Below, one piece after another: positions 4,642 through 5,976 of a stretch of 5,976 nt of DNA. The DNA comes from Chloroflexota bacterium (lineage in GTDB: Bacteria; Chloroflexota; Limnocylindria; Limnocylindrales; CSP1-4), in the NCBI GenBank assembly GCA_029858845.1, contig JAOUEG010000125.1, positions 1-5,976 of the forward strand, written 5' to 3'. The translations under genes were made by a program, and so were the position numbers. The notes beneath the pieces were generated by a model. It was not told the origin of the DNA. It saw only the letters and a program-made list of their open reading frames with translations, and did not search any database. Numbering within the stretch: position 1 is the stretch's first letter; the number at the start of each line of letters is the position of its first letter.

Positions 4642-5976
4642 ATGACCACGACCACACCCGATCCGGTCACCCTCGCCCCCGAAGCGCCACGATCGTCGGT
4701 GCGCCTACGATTCCTGGTCGCTTTCCTCATCGGCCTGATCGGGGCGACCTTGCTCGGCGCTGGGGCGTTGTACGCCTACGATCAGCAGCACGTCGGCAGG
4801 ATCCTGCCGGGGGTGCGGGTCGGGATCGTGGACCTGTCCGGCCTCGATCCGGCTGCGGCAGCCGAGCAACTCGACGCCGAGTACGGCGATCTGTCGGAAG
4901 GCGAGGTCGTTCTCGCCGGCCCGGACGGTGACATCGTGCTGCCGTACGCCTCCTTCGGCCGACGAGCCGACGTGGAAGCCATGGTCGCGGAGGCGATGGC
5001 CGTGGGCCGGAACGGCAATGTGGTCGAGCGGGCGATCGCAGACGCCCGTACGGCGCTGAGGGGCGTGACCCTCGAGCCGCGCGTCACTTACGACGCCGAT
5101 CTGCTCGCCCAGCGGATCAGCGGCCACCTGGGCCTGTTGACCCGCGACCCCAGGGACGCCTCGGTCGTCACGACGGAGGACGGCACGTTCACCGTCGAGC
5201 CCGGCAGCGACGGTCGGCGGGCAGATGCCACCGAACCCATCGCGGAGGCCAGCGCGGCACTGGCGAACCTGGACGCTCCGACGCGGTTGGAGCTGGCCGT
5301 CCCGGTCGAGGTGATCGAGCCGACCGTCACGACCGCCGAGGCCGTCGAGGCCAAGGCGATGGCGGATCGGATGACCGCCAAGATCACGCTCCCCATCGAG
5401 GACGTCGACAAGGCGCCGTCCATCTCCGCGAAGCGACTGCGCAGCTGGGTCTCGTTCGCCCCGACGGCCGATGGCGGATACGCCCCGGTCATCGATACCG
5501 AGCCCTTGCCCGGGGTCCTGGAGAAGCTGGCCAAGTCCGTCGACAAGGCCCCCGTCAACGCGTCCTTCAAGACGTCCGGCGGTGAGATCACCGGGGTCAC
5601 GCGAAGCAGGAACGGCTATCGCATGGACATCGCCGCCACCGCAGCCTCGATCGAGGCGATGCTGGCCGAGCGAGCGACGGGCCCGGTGAGCCTCGCCGTC
5701 GCGCCGACGCTGGAAGTCACCGAGCCGGTCCTGACGACGGCACAGGCTGAGGCGGCACGGCCGAAGATGAAACGCATCTCGCGCTGGACGACCTACTTCC
5801 CGATCAGCGAGAAGAACGGCGACGGGGCAAACATCTGGATCCCAGCTCGGCTGATCGACGGATACGTCGTGGCACCGCGGGCGACGTTCGACTTCTGGGA
5901 TGCGATCGGCCCGGTCACGCGCGAGAAGGGCTACAAGTCCGGCGGAGCGATCATCAACGGCAAGACCGAGCCGCAG
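4642..5976 (+). CDS. VanW-family protein with peptidoglycan-binding-like repeats (C-terminus cut by window edge)
   Basis: The frame is open for 445 codons to the window end. Residues 1-21 are a short cytoplasmic tail and 22-46 one transmembrane helix or uncleaved signal anchor; the rest should lie outside the membrane. RILPGVRVGIVDLSGLDPAA (53-72) is the segment typical of VanW/YoaR-like proteins. Two extracellular modules follow, about 148-234 and 260-369. Both end in a similar strand (EVIEPTVTTAEA and EVTEPVLTTAQA), which suggests a duplicated putative peptidoglycan-binding domain (PG_binding_4-like). The VanW domain begins near 380: TTYFP (383-387), then NIWIPARLIDGYVVAP and TFDFWDAIGPVTREKGY match its conserved opening. 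The glycine/cysteine-rich remainder lies past the edge. An in-frame TAG at 4627-4629 makes ATG 4642 the first possible start. VanW biochemistry is unknown; the name comes from vancomycin-resistance clusters, and no resistance role is implied. Separate transcription from jag is likely (inference). Confidence 0.9.
   Translation, partial: MTTTTPDPVTLAPEAPRSSVRLRFLVAFLIGLIGATLLGAGALYAYDQQHVGRILPGVRVGIVDLSGLDPAAAAEQLDAEYGDLSEGEVVLAGPDGDIVLPYASFGRRADVEAMVAEAMAVGRNGNVVERAIADARTALRGVTLEPRVTYDADLLAQRISGHLGLLTRDPRDASVVTTEDGTFTVEPGSDGRRADATEPIAEASAALANLDAPTRLELAVPVEVIEPTVTTAEAVEAKAMADRMTAKITLPIEDVDKAPSISAKRLRSWVSFAPTADGGYAPVIDTEPLPGVLEKLAKSVDKAPVNASFKTSGGEITGVTRSRNGYRMDIAATAASIEAMLAERATGPVSLAVAPTLEVTEPVLTTAQAEAARPKMKRISRWTTYFPISEKNGDGANIWIPARLIDGYVVAPRATFDFWDAIGPVTREKGYKSGGAIINGKTEPQ

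Noticed and set aside
4642..5976. Glycopeptide-resistance determinant
   Set aside because: Only the VanW-type domain is present. No vanA/vanH/vanX-like genes or two-component regulator are in the window, and VanW proteins are widespread without resistance.

Overview
The window is GC-rich chromosomal DNA carrying the conserved bacterial gene cluster that usually flanks the replication origin. dnaA runs leftward off the left edge. A divergent rightward block follows: rpmH (ribosomal protein L34), rnpA (RNase P protein), yidD, yidC (membrane insertase) and jag/khpB (KH-R3H RNA-binding protein). The last gene is a VanW-family membrane-anchored protein that runs off the right edge. No mobile element, CRISPR array, tRNA or rRNA is visible. 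The organism cannot be named from the sequence. High GC, a short YidC of the single-membrane type with a lipoprotein signal, a full Jag protein and a VanW protein with peptidoglycan-binding-like repeats all point to a monoderm-type lineage. A high-GC Chloroflexota lineage is my best guess, with Actinobacteria-like groups as the alternative; this is inference.

Layout. Positions 1-1221 (minus strand) hold the first 407 codons of dnaA. Positions 1222-1675 are non-coding and divergent. They contain a near-consensus promoter for the rpmH operon, a weaker candidate promoter for dnaA, several inverted repeats and a highly foldable rpmH 5' leader. Positions 1676-3560 hold rpmH, rnpA, yidD and yidC, and 3562-4533 hold jag. 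rnpA and yidD overlap by 4 nt, yidD and yidC are 15 nt apart, and yidC and jag are 1 nt apart, so this looks like one operon. Positions 4534-4641 are a short gap with a terminator-like dyad and a promoter-like hexamer very close to the next start. Positions 4642-5976 hold the VanW-family gene, 445 codons without a stop.

How the genes fit together. DnaA starts chromosome replication. L34 is a 50S subunit protein and RnpA is the protein cofactor of tRNA-maturing RNase P. YidD and YidC serve membrane-protein insertion, and Jag/KhpB is an RNA-binding protein commonly encoded next to YidC. The operon therefore ties translation and membrane-protein biogenesis to the origin region. The VanW protein is probably a separate envelope gene.

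I found no clearly new multi-gene system. The best candidates for a second look are two consecutive extended stem-loops in the rpmH leader, adjacent dyads over a TATACT hexamer in the divergent spacer, the rnpA reading frame staying open through all of rpmH without a standard start codon, a slippage-prone 12-bp tandem repeat in the YidC signal peptide, a cysteine pair in an extracytoplasmic YidC loop, and the repeat-built Arg/Asp/Gly/Pro linker of Jag.
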